Position numbers and translations under genes: made by a program. Positions 1 to 12,190 of a DNA stretch of 64,000 nt are shown here, in pieces. Origin of the DNA: Multifurca ochricompacta. Taxonomy: Eukaryota > Basidiomycota > Agaricomycetes > Russulales > Russulaceae. A model generated the notes under the pieces. It did not search any database. It was not told the origin of the DNA and saw only the letters and a program-made list of their open reading frames with translations. The stretch is from assembly GCA_022496185.1 (NCBI GenBank), contig WTXG01000141.1, forward strand, positions 1 through 64,000, written 5' to 3'. The first letter of the stretch is position 1; every line of letters starts with the position of its first letter.

Positions 1-537
1 CATGTCATTGTCCTTTTCCTGGCTATGAAGGTTGGGTCATCAGGAAAGGGTGTCTGCATGAGCATTGTGGCTACCTGCAATATGCTTTAATTTGAAGTTG
101 TACTCCTCTAATTCCAGTACCTCTTGTGCCATGTGGTGACTGATCTTGTGGGGCTCTTTCCAATACAGTAGGTTGGAGTGGTTGGTGTATATGATGATCT
201 TTTGTGGGGTTCCTGCAAAGTATGGTTGCCAATGTCATAAGGCTTTTACAATAGCTAACAGCTCTCTATCCCATATGTTGTAGTTTTGTTTGGCTTGTGA
301 AAAGGTTTCTGAGTAGAAAGCAATGGGGTGTCAGATTCCATTCCCATCCTGCTGGGATAGTACTGCTCCATTTGTGAAATGAGAGGCATCTACTTCTAGT
401 TCAAAGGGTTTTTCCAGATCAGGTTGGATGAGTATGGGTTCCAACCCAACAATGTCTCTAATTTGTTCAAAGGCACATTGTTGGGGTTCATCTAGAGCAT
501 AGCACAAGTGCACTTGTGAGTTACCCAGATCCAAACT
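1..537 (-). pseudogene. Gypsy-3: Ty3/gypsy RNase H fragment
   Basis: This is a fragment of a Ty3/gypsy polyprotein read on the minus strand, covering the end of the reverse transcriptase connection and the RNase H domain. The peptide with KPFELEVDASHF and GAVLSQ (about 331-534) is the typical RNase H start, where the first Asp is catalytic. The reading frame then meets a TGA but continues as RNase H-like sequence (RELLAIVKAL, then an NAHADTLS-like end) towards position 1. The protein differs clearly from the RNase H of Gypsy-1, so it belongs to another family. It is cut at 537 by the LTR of Gypsy-2 and leaves the window on the left. It is not a functional gene. Confidence 0.75.
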
Positions 538-1290
538 TGTGAGTATTTAGATTAGATAATTCCATACTTGGATCCATGTGAGTATGTTCCCATGGATCAC
601 CCAGAGTCATGAGTCCTATACTCATGTGGATCCAAGTACCACAGGTTTACTTGTACTCTTACTCCTTTTTTCCACTCTGGTGTAACACCTGGTGCAGGCA
701 TTCAGCATGACATGTGCAATCATGTAGCATTTAATGTGAAAGTTCTTGTTCACTGCATTACTAGTGCACAAAGTCAAGGGACAAGTCAATACTCAGGAGC
801 TAATCCCTAAGTACTGGTGAGTGGAAAAGTGCCAAAAGCACTGAGATGATTCAGAGGCAAGTTCAGAGACTACCCAGAAGGTAATGCACCAAGTCAATTA
901 AGAAGTCAAGTCTAAGGCATACAAGCTATCTAAGTGGGCCTTATATATGTAATAGATGTTGGAGTCTGAATCAGAGCTAAGTACATATCAATCAATGAAG
1001 TTGCAATGTATCTAAAGTGGGAAATGGAGCAATGGTGGGCCAGGTGAGAATATATGTAGATGAATCCAGTATAGTTGTGATTCTGGTGGGAAAATACATA
1101 AGAGTCCATGTGTAAAATATGAGTCAGAGATAAGGAAGAAGTGAGTCACAGATAAGTGATAGACAAAGCAAAGATATGGGACAAACAAGCACAAAAGGAC
1201 CACAGTCACAGTCAACAAAGCACAAGCACAGCCAAACAAGGAGTCACATGATTGAGAAAGAAAGAGACAATGCAACAGGGTTCATAACAT
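538..1290 (-). repeat. 3' LTR of Gypsy-2
   Basis: On the minus strand this 753-bp segment begins TGTTATGAACC and ends ATACTCACA, so it has TG...CA ends. It carries a TATATAAGG promoter-like box near 940-950. Immediately upstream on the minus strand (1291-1301) is a purine run, GAGAGGGGGTAA, which is the expected polypurine tract next to a 3' LTR. Gypsy-1 later inserted in that tract, so the internal part of Gypsy-2 resumes at 16822. The matching 5' LTR is not in the window and no TSD partner is visible for AAACT at 533-537. The ORFs inside this segment are not protein-like. Confidence 0.6.
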
Positions 1291-1301
1291 TACCCCCTCT
1301 C

Positions 1302-1870
1302 TGTTACAACTCACTGTCAACTGCCTGGACAGTGGGTTGTATGCAAGAGGGATGATTTTAGAAGTGGGGGAGAAGAGTGAGAGTGAGGGGGAAAGTGCAG
1401 GGAGACAAAGCAAACAGCTCAGAGGCAAGGGATGAGAAGCCTTCCACAATGTGGGGCTAATCTCCTAGGTAACCAGGTACCGGATCACAAGTGGACAGTC
1501 TGGAGCTGTCCATTCTATTCCCAAAGGGTTTATATACATAACTACAACCAGGACTTTGGTCTGTGCACTACTTTAGGGGAGGTTAACTTTGCTTTAACTC
1601 CCCATTGATCCACCAATGAGAATAGCCCCACTCTTTGGGGTTAGGAATCCGCAGTCCACAGTTTGTAGGCTACTGTTTGGGCAGTGTGGGGTTTTGTTAG
1701 TACTCTTCCCACAGGTCTCCAATTTGGCAGGAGTCCAGCCCTGGTCCAGACCGGCCCCTTTCTGGTCTTAATCTAGGGTTATCTTCATTTCTGAGGGTTC
1801 TGCAGGGTCTCTGGGAGCATCCAGAGATTTCTAGGGGGTCAGGAGGTCTCTAGGGTGTCAGTTCATGACA
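1302..1870 (-). repeat. Gypsy-1 3' LTR
   Basis: This 569-bp LTR matches 16255-16821 almost base for base. On the plus strand it runs from TGTTACAACTC to GTTCATGACA, with TG...CA ends. It is preceded by the TSD copy CTCTC (1297-1301). The polypurine tract of the element is at 1871-1885 on the minus strand. Confidence 0.92.
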
Positions 1871-1910
1871 CTATCCCCTCTTTAGGGTCTTGCTGTGCCA
1901 CAGCAGGTTG

Positions 1911-3963
1911 TCAGAGGGTTGGGGGTCTAGGTAAGGTGGGATGGCAATGATGGAAGTTTTGAAGCAGGGTCATGGCATTCTTCATGTCAGTGAAGGGGAT
2001 CCAAGAGTTTTCAGAGGCAGGGTAACCCTTCCATTTAACAAGGTAACAGATGCCTTTTCTGTTAGGGGTGTGGGCAGACTGCAAGATGGTCTCTATCTCA
2101 TAATGGTCTTCTTCCCCATTCACAAGTTCAGGTGGTGGTTGGGTGAAGTTAGGTCCATGGGCAGGGGTTTCTTTGTACTGGGACAGAAGAGAGTTGTGAA
2201 AGACTGGGTGGATGCACCATGACTTAGGGAGTTCAAGTTTGCAGTTAACAGGGCCAGAGTGTACAACCTTGAAAGGGCCATGATGTTGGGGGCTGAGTTT
2301 GGCCTTGGGGTGAGTGGTGCGTATGTTTGTTCCTTCCAGCCAAACCAGTTCTCCTGTCTTGAAAGCATGAAGGGGTCCATCTGGTCTTGACTGCTTCATG
2401 AGTTCTGCAGCAACCTGAAGGGCAGCAGCCACTTCACTGCAGATAGTTTCTAGGGTGCAGAGTCTTTCTTCAACCAATAGGATAGGGGTTGCAAAATGGA
2501 GTGGGGGAATAAACTCTGGTTGGAAGCCATACCAGATTTCAAAGGGTGATCTTTTGGTGGCACTATGGGTTCTAGCATTGTGGGCAAACTCCATAAAGGG
2601 GATCAGTTCTGCCCAGTCATCTTGTTGGAAGTTGCAGAAGACACAGAGATATTGTTCCAGTTCTTGGTTGACTCGTTCAGTCTCTCCATCAGTCTGGGGG
2701 TGATAGGCAGTGCTCAAGGATGATTGTACTCCTAATTTGCTCCACATTTCTTTCATGACTTTGGATGCAAATTAGGGACCTTGATCAGAGATGACTTGGT
2801 CTGGGAAGCCAGTGCGCCTCCATACATGTTCAAGGAATAGCTTGGAGGTTTCTGGAGCAGTGATGTCTTTGGTACAGGGAACAATGATGGTGGCTTTGCT
2901 GAATCAGTCCACCACCACAAATAGAGAGTCATAGGAGTGGGATAGGGGTAGGTCTGTGATAAAGTCCATGGTGATTGTTCCCCACACTCAGGTTGGGACT
3001 TGATTGGGTTGTAAAGGAATGGGTAACTGAGGTCGAACTTTGGTTTCTTGGCAGGTGGCACAACCATCCACATATTCTTTGACAAAGGAGGATATCCCTG
3101 GCCACCAGAATTCTTGTGATACTAGTTCATAGGTCTTCCATCTGCCTGGATGTCCTGTGGCAATGGAATCATGATGTAATTTTACAATGTCCCTTCGTAG
3201 TTCTTGGGATTTGGGGACATAGACTTGGCCCTTGTGTAGGATTAGGCCATTCTCTAGGTTCCAGTCCTCCAGTCCTCTGGCAAGGGAATGTGGGCCATTA
3301 TGTAAGATGGTGGTCAGGGCTTGGGTGACTTCATTGTCATGGTCTTGGCAATCTTTGATTCTGTGGTGTAAGGTGGAGTCATGAGTTGTTGTGACTGTGG
3401 TTTTCATGGCCTGAATGCAAAAAAACTTGGAGTCCAGGAGTATGCGTTCATCATTGTCATGCTCTATCCCCTCTTTATGGTCTGGATGCCGGGACAGAGC
3501 ATCAGATTTGTTGAAAGAGCCAGGTTTGTGAACAATGGTGAAGTTGTATCGTGACAGTTCAAGGGCCCACCGTGCTTGGCGGCAGGAGAGCTTCTGTTTG
3601 GAGCGGAAGTAAGTCAGATTGTTGTGGTCTGTCCACACCTCGAAGGGGAGGGTTGCACCCTCAAGGTAGTGTCTCCAGGTGTCAAGAGCTTGAACAATGG
3701 CAAGCAGTTCCTTGTTGTGGATGTCATAGTTATGTTCAGCATCCAGCATGGATTTGGAAAGGAAGGCAAGGGGGTGGTAGCGATTGAGCTCATCGGGTTG
3801 TTCAAGGATGGCACCAATGGCAAAGTCACTAGCATCTGTGATGATGCAGAAGGCCTTGGTATGATCTGGGAGGGCAAGGACAGGGGCAGTGGTGAAGGCA
3901 TTTTTTAGAGTGGAAAAGGCTAGGTCATGGTCAGGGGTCCAGAGGAAAGGGGTGTCTTTCTTG
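1911..3963 (-). pseudogene. Gypsy-1 pol, 3' part: RNase H, integrase, chromodomain
   Basis: This is the C-terminal half of the Gypsy-1 polyprotein. From right to left it reads RNase H (IITDASDFAIGA near 3850, ELLAIVQALDTWRHYL), the integrase zinc-binding region (HHDSIATGHPGRWKTYE to CATCQ, about 3050-3180), and the integrase core with a Q/D-rich DQGP segment and STAYHPQTDGETERVNQ (2630-2720). It ends in a chromodomain (ICYLVKWKGYPASENSWIP, about 1970-2030), which defines chromoviruses and is thought to target integration to heterochromatin. Two stops break it: TGA at 2904-2906, where family members have Arg or Trp, and TAA at 2772-2774 in DQGP-x-FAS, where Gln is usual. The reading continues across Copia-1 at 10387. 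Confidence 0.85.
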
Positions 3964-4468
3964 TGTTGACACAGGATGTGTCTGGAGATGCTTCAGGCAT
4001 CTAAGGTTCGCTTCAGCTGTAGATTAGATTAGATTACGGAGTATCGGACTTTTTATGTTATCTTTATTACATTTCTTTCTCACCTTACTCAGCTGATTAG
4101 TGATGGACTTAGTAATGCGCAGTAAGCATGTGATATCTCTTTGGCCAATGGCCTTTATCCCTCTTCTGTTTATTGTCCGGCACTTGTGGACTTATTCCCA
4201 GTGCGCACAGACCATTTCCCCTGGCCCCCATGGGTATATAAGGGTGTCTGTTTCGTCTCTTTCACTTCAGAGTTTCTTCAACCTCTGAAGTGTAAGTCTT
4301 ACTATACTTTTTACTTTCCTTTGACTAACATCTCTTGTAGATACTTGTCTTTCTAGGTCAGTAGTATAGTTATAATAGAGTTTCTTCAACCTCTGAAGTA
4401 TACTTGTCTTTCTAGCCTAACCCGCTACTAACCACAGTCAGTATAACCAGCAGCATGATTGTTTGACA
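3964..4468 (+). repeat. Copia-1 5' LTR
   Basis: A 505-bp LTR beginning TGTTGACACAGG and ending GATTGTTTGACA. It contains a TATATAAGG box at about 4234 and a short internal duplication (GAGTTTCTTCAACCTCTGAAG at about 4268 and 4379). It pairs with 9898-10386, and a related solo copy lies at 20906-21415. Confidence 0.92.
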
Positions 4469-4482
4469 GGTTATGGGCCCTG
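4469..4482 (+). other. Copia-1 primer-binding site
   Basis: GGTTATGGGCCCTG follows the 5' LTR without a gap. The reverse complement resembles the anticodon stem-loop of eukaryotic initiator tRNA-Met. Priming from an internal half-tRNA is established for Drosophila copia and yeast Ty5. The same core lies beside the 5' LTR of Copia-2 (35534-35548, minus strand). Confidence 0.7.
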
Positions 4483-5394
4483 CCGCTCATACTGATCTGT
4501 AAATTCCCTTTGTTCATTAACAGCCCAACCAGCTTCTTCCAGTGAGCTTTTCTATTTACTGTCTGTGCACCTTAACACCCCACAGGATGACGCAGTTTAC
4601 TGCTCATCCTGAACTGTTTGGCTAGCCCTTCGGGGTTCTTGCAAAAGGTGATGAGGGACCCTAAGCGGGTGAAACACCTTAAGCTCCTTGAGTGCGCACT
4701 AGGTATTAGTAATTTCTTAGTTGTAGCTGGGTTTTCGTCCCATAGATAGCTTTAGTAGGCCTATAGCCAGAAGCTTGTGGCTTTAAGTCCAGTCAATGCT
4801 TGGCTCTGTCTGTAAGCCGGGTTTAGCAACCCGCATGTAGAGTTTAGGGTCTAGAACAAGGCATGGGTAGTCACTCCCATGACGCTTGGGCTCGATACAA
4901 GTAGGCTGCACTACTATAGTCTATACATAGTAGATATAGTCTTCATCTCTGGGCATAAGTATCCGTTGCCTTTGTAGGGTAACCATGCCCTACCAGAGAC
5001 AGACTAGACATCTACTTAGTCATGGCCCCAATCATCTAGGGCTTAATCATGGACTCCACCACCAGCATTAGAGGAAGGGCTATATACCCTTTGTCTCTAA
5101 TGGAACTTGCGGTTGGCTCCTCCATGACATGACTCCCAGTCTTGTTTACACTAGACACTCTGGCTAGTCTACCAGAGCTTATGTCTAGTTACAGGATTGC
5201 GCTAGACAGCTTTACTATACCTAGAAAGTCGCACAACAGAGGCAGGACCTTCTTAGGTTCTGAAGCATAGCGCCACAGTATGGGGTGGCACTCTTAAGCG
5301 AGACCTGGGCACTGGTTCTAACTGCTCCTTGGAACCAGGAACACTTTAACATCTCACAATGCCATCTTCAATTGTCTTCCCTCCCTCCTCCAAG
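4483..5394 (+). other. Copia-1 5' leader, no gene
   Basis: About 0.9 kb between the primer-binding site and the first gag codon of Copia-1. I see no protein-like reading frame here. It probably represents the untranslated and packaging leader, but this copy shows no specific signal I can name. Confidence 0.4.
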
Positions 5395-6430
5395 ATGGAG
5401 CGTCTCGATGGCTCCAACTGGCAGGTTTGGTCTGCCAATTCAATGCCTTGTTGAGGATGAATGGGCTCAGGAGGCACATTCTTATGCCTTACCCTGATAT
5501 GCCCCTCCTCCCAGAAGATAAGGAGGAGAAGGAGAAAATGCAGAAGGAAGTAATTGACCCCATCCTTAGGGAATGGATGGGAGAAGAGGAAATGTTAATT
5601 GGGCTCCTCTTTCTTAACGTACCCAAGAGGTCTACTCCCAAGTAGCCTCTGATGCCAATTATCCTTCTCTTAGTGAGAAGTATAATAAGTTGGAGCGGCT
5701 TTATGGCTCTGTGGTAGCATGGCCACATATAACTTGTGGCTTGCCCTGGTGTCCTTCCGTCTTGATGAAGGACATCCATTAGAACCAATTACAAAAGGTT
5801 CTAGATGCCAGGAGTACCCTTAGGGAGAATGGGATGGAGGTCAATGACCTCCAGATGAGCTTCATTTTGTTGAAAGCTCTCCCAGACTCCTACAGTGCCA
5901 TTGCCGGCTCTATACTGGCCTCTGGCGATCCAGAGCGGCTTTCTCCTCAGGACCTTGTGCAGAGGTTCCTAAATGAGGAAGTCGCCTGGTGGGTCCCTCG
6001 GGAAGTGGTAGTGCAGTCCTGTCTAAGGCTGCACCTGTCAAATCAAAACCAAAAAATACAAATTTATCACCACTTCCCGCTGCTGCCCCTGGTTCACAAG
6101 GGGTGGTCTGCTTCTATTGCCAAAAGCCTGGACACAAGTCCAATGCTTGCGCAAAGAAGAAGAAGGACCTGGAGAATGCCAAAAAGGGCAAGGCAGGGAA
6201 CAAGAAGAGGGCTGAGGCCCAAAATGTACATACTATAGCCACTGTAGTTAATGGTAGTGGCAAAATAGAGGAGGTGCAAGAAGCACCTCGAATTCGCCTT
6301 TATGCACACACCTATAATCTGGATATCAACTCAGATTATTGGATGCTTGATAGTGGAGCAACGTCTCATTTCAGTCCCAACCTTGAAGACTTTGATACAT
6401 ATAAAGTTGACATACCCATGAAGTATCACT
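5395..6430 (+). pseudogene. Copia-1 gag and protease region
   Basis: Gag starts near the ATG at 5395 (MERLDGSNWQVW), a typical copia gag opening. It continues through a UBN2-like capsid segment (LPDSYSAIAGSILASGDP at about 5880-5935) to a CCHC zinc knuckle, CFYCQKPGHKSNAC (about 6110-6152). The aspartic protease starts at WMLDSGATSHFSP (about 6340-6380), with DSGA as the catalytic motif. The frame changes near 5450, 5640-5830, 5985 and 6428, so no intact product is possible. The shifts are single bases rather than stop codons. Confidence 0.8.
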
Positions 6431-9400
6431 AGGTGACAACTCCATAGTCAAAACAAGTGGAGTTGGCACCGTGATCATCAGGACTGATCAAGGTTTTGAC
6501 TTGGAATTGAGCAATGTGCTCCACATGCCTGGAGGACATAAAATACTCTCCGCCAGTGCTCTAGTAGAAAAAGGAGCAACTGTGTTCTTAGATAACAAGA
6601 AGGCAACAATTAAATATGGCGATAATATTATAGCGGAAGCATGGAAGTTTGGCAAATTGTATTGGGTACTAGGCAAACACGTCCTAAATAGTATCCATAC
6701 ATCTGCATCTGCCTCACTTGAAATCTGGCATCAAAGAATGGGCCACATGTCTAAAGAAGCCCTGAAAAGATATGCCCTGAGGCGGTTAAAGGCCTCAAAA
6801 TTAATAACAGTCAAGTGGAAGACAAGCCATGTTATGGCTGTGAAATGGGCAAGTCCCATCGTCTTCCATTTCCCCCATCTTCAAAGCGCGCATCAGCCCC
6901 CCTTGAGATCCTTCATAGTGATCTCGTAGGTCCCTTGCAGTGCAGTTCAATACAAGGGAATCTATACTTTGCCACCTTCTTGGACGATTTTAGCAGATAC
7001 GCTCTAATCGTTCCAATGAAGTCTAAAGATCTGTTCACACCAGTTTTTAATAAGCTGAAGACATTACTTGAAAACAAATTTAATCATAAAATCAAATGTC
7101 TTCATACAGATCGTGGTGGCGAGTATGTGAACAAGGCGCTGAAGGCAACGCTTGAAGATTTTGGCATAGAGCATAAACTTACGATGCCGTATAGTCCACA
7201 ACAGAATGGAAGGGCTGAGAGGTTCAATAGAACCATTATGGAAAAAGGCACTAGCATGCTGCACGATGCTGGCCTGTCTCTTGGCTTCTGGGAGTGTGCT
7301 GTCGAGACAGCATGTCATATATATAACAGAACTCCCATCCGTTCTAATAAGTGGAAGACTCCGCTTGAGCTTCTGGTTGGGAACAAACCAGATGTCTCGT
7401 ACTTTAAGGTCTTTGGTTGCAAAGCCTATTATCATGTTCCAGAGGGCAAGCGGCGTAAATTAGATCCCAAAGCCAGGGAAGCTGTCTTTGTTGGGTATGA
7501 GCCCACTTCTAAGGGCTATACACTTTGGGATAGTCGTACCCAGTCTCTCATCTCTTCAGAGATGTTACATTTGATGAGAGATCCTTCCCATCCCGCTCTG
7601 ATAAGGACAACAGAGCAGATAATCCATAGAGCAACCTACAGAAGGTGGCTCCTTTACTTTACCTGGTGGCCAGTCCAGCCACCACCAGCAACAGCTACAC
7701 ATGTTCCTGAGGCTCCTCAAGATGAGGAAGACCTAGAAGAGGAACAGGAGGACATTGTACCTCCTCATTACCACCTCAGCCTACCACACCCACACGTAAT
7801 GTGGACACCACACACCCTCAGACTATATATCAGACCCCTCCATCACAATCATGGAACCATCCTCCCCCCCAAAAGAACCAAGGCAATCAGAAAATCACAA
7901 AGGATTGCAGACAGAATTCCTCAACCTAATTTTCAGAGGACAGTCCACCTCTGAACACAAATAGGGCAATCCAAGAAGATTTAGACTTGGATCTACACGC
8001 CCAATCAATCGTCGTCTGAATCCTTGCTTCTACAACGAGGATAATGCAGAGTTCGTGCAAGGTTCTTCCAGACTTGGTCAGATGGATCTACTTAATGCTG
8101 CAGGATCGCCTTATAGGGATCCTCTTACATTTAAAGAAGCAATGGAGTCTGATAATGCCAGTGATTGGCTTGAGGCATGTCAATATGAAATTGATGCCTT
8201 AGAAAAACTTAAAGTGTGGCGCCTTGAAGACCTTCCTCAAGGTAGAAAGGCTGTAAAGTCCAAGTGGGTCTTTAAATTGAAAGCAGATGGACGCTTTCGT
8301 GCTAGGCTGTAGCAAAAGGGTTCACCCAAATAGAGGGGGTGGACTTCGATGAAACCTTCTCCCCAGTCGCCAGATTTGAGTCTCTTAGACTATTATTAGC
8401 GTTGGCCCACTTGAGGATTGGGAAATCCATCAAATGGATGTCAAATCGGCATTCCTACATGGCGATCTGGATGAGGAGATCTATATGGAGCAACCTATCG
8501 TTTCATCGTTGCTGGACAAGAGTCCAAAGTTTGTAGGCTACAGAAGGCTCTGTATGGCCTCAAACAAGCTTCCCGAGCATGGAACTTACAATTCCATGCA
8601 GTTCTCAATGAACTGAGCTTTACTCAGACGTACTCTGATGCAGGAGTATATGTGTATCATCACCAAGAGGGGGATGGTTCACTTTTCGTCATTTTATATG
8701 TTGATGACATCACTATACTTGGGTCCTCCACTAAGAAGATACAATGGCTGAAGGACTCTCTATCTAGCCGATATGAGATGACTGATCTTGGCGAAATCCA
8801 GTCCTACCTTGGAGTTAACATCACCAGGGATCGTCCTAACAAGACACTGGATATTGACCAGACAGCCTATGTATCCTCTATAGTTGAGAGGTTTGGAATG
8901 GGGGATTCCAACCCAGTATATACTCCTCTACCCTCTGGCGTGGATGTTCATTTGGTCAAGTTTGAAGACCAGGCATCTACCTCTGATATTAAGAGGTATC
9001 AGCAGTTAATGGGGTCTCTGCTTTGGGTGCAGATTGGAAGCAGACCTGACATTAGTTTGCTGTTGCACGCCTTAGCCAATTCACTTCCAACCCTTCCCAG
9101 CAGCACATGCGACTAGCAAAGTATGTCTTAGCTTATTAAATGCTACAAAAGACTACAAGTTGCGCTATTCTGGAGGGAATGGTGAAGTAGGCCTTCATGG
9201 CTTTGCAGATTCCTCATGGGGAGATCAAGAGGACCGCCACTCCACCTCAGGCTACGTCTTTTTCCTCGCTAATGGAGCCATTAGCTGGTGTCCAGGAAGC
9301 AAAAGACAGTAGCACAGTCCACCACAGAAGCCGAGTATATGAGCCTGCTGAGGCTCAAATCAGGCAGCGTGGTATAGGACTTTATGCAGGAATTGGGATA

Positions 9401-9660
9401 TGAAGTTAGTTCACCCATACAACTGCATTGTGACAATAAGGGGCAGTAGATCTTGCATTAAACCCTGTCACAGGAAGGCGATCAAAGCACATACCAATAA
9501 AGTACCATGCCATTAGGGAGTATGTAGAATCACACCAGATAGACTTGGTGCGAACTCCCACTGGAGAGATGCTAGCAGATGGCCTTACAAAGTCTCTGCC
9601 TAGATCATCTTTTGATCCATGGTAACTGGATTTGGACTAGTGCTGGAATGAAGGAGCTGG
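6431..9660 (+). pseudogene. Copia-1 integrase, reverse transcriptase and RNase H
   Basis: The GAG_pre-integrase segment has IWHQRMGHMSKEALKRY (6723-6775). The integrase core (6815-7560, one open stretch) carries LHSDLVGP, LHTDRGGEYVNK and PQQNGRAERFN, that is the DDE residues. RT starts near 8130 (SDWLEACQYEIDALEK), passes KSKWVFKLK, frameshifts at about 8310, 8450 and 8610, and reaches the YVDD active site (FVILYVDDITIL, about 8686-8720). RNase H follows (GFADSSWGD, about 9198-9225, then remnants to about 9660). The protein family is Ty1/copia. The copy is inactive. Confidence 0.82.
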
Positions 9661-9897
9661 AATCTGGAGACTTAGTACACCAGTTTCACTTTCCCACCAT
9701 ATGAGTATATTCTCGACCTCGAGAGTGATGCAAGAGGTGTGTAGACTTGCATAAGCGAATCTACAACTCGTACGCAAAGCTCACAAAGAGTTAGAGAAGT
9801 TGGATCTCTGGCTGGTGATATGTTCATTCAATTGTGAACAGCAGTGTGCTCATTTAATTCATTCCATCTAATGATCGATGCCTTCACCATGGAGGGA

Positions 9898-10386
9898 TGT
9901 TGACACAGGAGTGTCTGGAGATGCTTCAGGCATCTAAGGTTGCTTCAGCTGTAGATTAGATTAGATTATGGAGTATCGACTTTTATGTTATCTTTATTAC
10001 ATTTCTTTCTCACCTTACTCAGCTGATTAGTGATGGACTTAGTAATGCGCAGTAAGCATGTGATATCTCTTTGGCCAATGGCCTTTATCCCTCTTCTGTT
10101 TATTGTCCGGCACTTGTGGACTTATTCCCAGTGCGCACAGACCATTTCCCCTGGCCCCCATGGGTATATAAGGGTGTCTGTTTCGTCTCTTTCACTTCAG
10201 AGTTTCTTCAACCTCTGAAGTGTAAGTCTTACTATACTTTTACTTTCCTTGACTAACATCTCTGTAGATACTTGTCTTCTAGGTCAGTAGTATAGTTAAT
10301 AGAGTTTCTTCAACCCTGAAGTATACTTGTCTTCTAGCCTAACCGCTACTAACCACAGTCAGTATAACCAGCAGGATTGTTTGACA
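9898..10386 (+). repeat. Copia-1 3' LTR
   Basis: A 489-bp partner of the 5' LTR at 3964-4468, beginning TGTTGACACAGG and ending GATTGTTTGACA, followed by the TSD copy TCTTG. It is 16 bases shorter than the 5' LTR, and nearly all differences are losses of one base, often from short runs. That bias is discussed as a finding. Confidence 0.92.
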
Positions 10387-12190
10387 TCTTGGTGAGGTCA
10401 TGGAGGGGGCGGGCGATGAGGGAGAAATCTTTGATAAACGTCAGTAGAAGTTACAGAACCCAAGGAAGGCTTGGAGTTGTTTCAGGGTTGTGGGGAAGGC
10501 CATTTGTGATACTGTCCAACTTAGCTGGTCCATCTGGATATGGCCAGCTGTGATGACAAGGCCAAGGTAGTCAATGGTCATCTGGGCAAAGGTGCATTTT
10601 CAGGCTTTAGGTATAGGTCAAACTGTTGGAGGCGCTGGAGGACCTGGTGGGTAAGTGTTTTGTGGTGTTCCATGGTGTCTGTGAATATCAAGATATCATC
10701 CATATAGATGACAACATGGTCAGTAGCAAGGAGATCCTCAAAGGCTCTGTTCATGAAGGCTTGGAATGTGGCAGGAGAGTTACAGAGTCCAAAGAACATG
10801 ACAAGGGGTTCAAAGAGACTGCAGTTGGTCTTAAAGGCAGCTTTCCATTCATCTCCTTCTTTGATGCAGATTGTTGTATCCCAGTGGATATCAAACTTGG
10901 TGAAGTAATGAGCATGATGAAGTTTGTCAATGAGTTCTGGGATCAGGGGTAGGGGGTAAGCATTCTTTACTGTGATTTCATTTAAGGCATGATAGTCTTG
11001 GACAGGATGTAGTTTTCCATCCTTCTTTTTCACAAAGAAGAAGGGGCTAGCAATAGGGGATTTGGATTCTCTGATGTATCCCTTGGCAAGGTGGTCATTT
11101 AAGAAGGTGTCTAGTGCTTTCTGTTCCTCAGGGGTGAGCTTGTAGATGCCACAGTCCCGTACTTTGGCATCTGGTTTAAGTTCTATAGCATGGTCCCATG
11201 GTTGGTGCTGTGGTAAATGTTGAGAGGCTTTCTCTTCAAAGACAGATTGGTATGCAAGGTATTCAGGGGGAAGTTGTTCTTCTAAGGAGGTAGGGGTCTT
11301 TACTTGATCTGCGGCAATCTGGGTGGACATAGTGGTTTTGGCATGAATGTGGACAATGAACTCAGGAGGTACTTCTTCTGGAGTTATCATGGGATGATCT
11401 GTGATTAAGGCTGCAAAGGTTTCTGCTGCTGCTATGAGTGTCTGGTCCATCAAAGGTTTTACTGTGATTGTAGATAGGGTGGGGCAAGAGGGATGTGTTG
11501 AAGCAAGGGTCAGAGGGGACATGGTGAGGGTGCAGGATGTGGGACAATGTTTCAAGGTCAGAGTGTCTTTCTTCCAGTTAACTTCTGGGTTGTGACAACG
11601 TAGCCAGTCAGTTCCTAGGATAATGTCATGATCCCCTATGTTGGTGACATAGAACTCTGCAAGTTCTTCATGATATTGGTCTTGGAAGGGTAGTCGCAAG
11701 GTCTGGGTTGTGGTGTGATGGATAGCTCCATTTGCATTACTAGTACCATCCATGTTCTTGACTTGGAAAGGTTTGGCAAGGGTGCTCAAGGTTAGGTGAT
11801 GTGCTTTGGCATAGTCTTGGTGGATTATTAATCCTTCTGCCCCACTGTCTATTAGGGCACGTGCACTGATTTTCTTCCCAGTGTTTTGTCCAATGAGTTC
11901 TGCTTTGAGCACAATAGAAGGTGATCTAGCATTTCTAGTCACTAACAAGGATACATGCTCAAAACCAAGGTTATCTAGGGCCGCAGAGTGGCTCATACAG
12001 GGAACACTGGGGGTGCAAGAAGTCCTCACAGACAGTGCAGCTGTAGGACACATTAAAAATCTGAAGGTCCATCCTTGTCCATCATATATGGTACTGGATC
12101 TTCATAACTCCTGGCTGTGGATACTGAAAGGTAATCAGGGGGAGGTTGAGGTTTCTGGGGAGGTGCTTCTTCCAATGCCAGGGCTCTTAC
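10387..12190 (-). pseudogene. Gypsy-1 pol, 5' part: protease and reverse transcriptase
   Basis: A mostly open 491-codon stretch (10578-12053) encodes the N-terminal half of pol. The retropepsin-like protease has ALIDSGAEGLII (about 11830-11865) and ends near HDIILGTDWLR. The reverse transcriptase has the usual chromovirus blocks: LTPEEQKALDTFLNDHLAKG, SPFFFVKKKDGKLHPVQDYHALN and the catalytic VVIYMDDILIF (about 10685-10715). The block FDIHWDTTICIK is shorter than the family's usual FD-x-R-x-GYNNI-x-I, so residues have been lost there. The frame shifts near 10580 and continues as SVTSTDVYQRF to the Copia-1 insertion point, then resumes at 3963. Confidence 0.87.

Larger units (their letters stand above)
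3964..10386 (+). mobile_element. Copia-1: full-length Ty1/copia element, decayed
   Basis: A 6.4-kb copia element inserted in the pol gene of Gypsy-1. Its LTRs are 3964-4468 and 9898-10386. A perfect 5-bp TSD, TCTTG, lies at 3959-3963 and 10387-10391. Directly after the 5' LTR is GGTTATGGGCCCTG, a primer-binding site that matches the anticodon stem-loop region of initiator tRNA-Met, as in half-tRNA-primed copia elements. A purine run (ATGGAGGGATG) precedes the 3' LTR. The internal order is gag, protease, integrase, RT, RNase H, as in Pseudoviridae. Many one-base shifts interrupt the frame. Confidence 0.93.

Noticed and set aside
1012..1275. Open frame of 87 codons on the minus strand
   Set aside because: It lies wholly inside the Gypsy-2 LTR, and its leucine-rich, hydrophobic look comes from the pyrimidine-rich strand.
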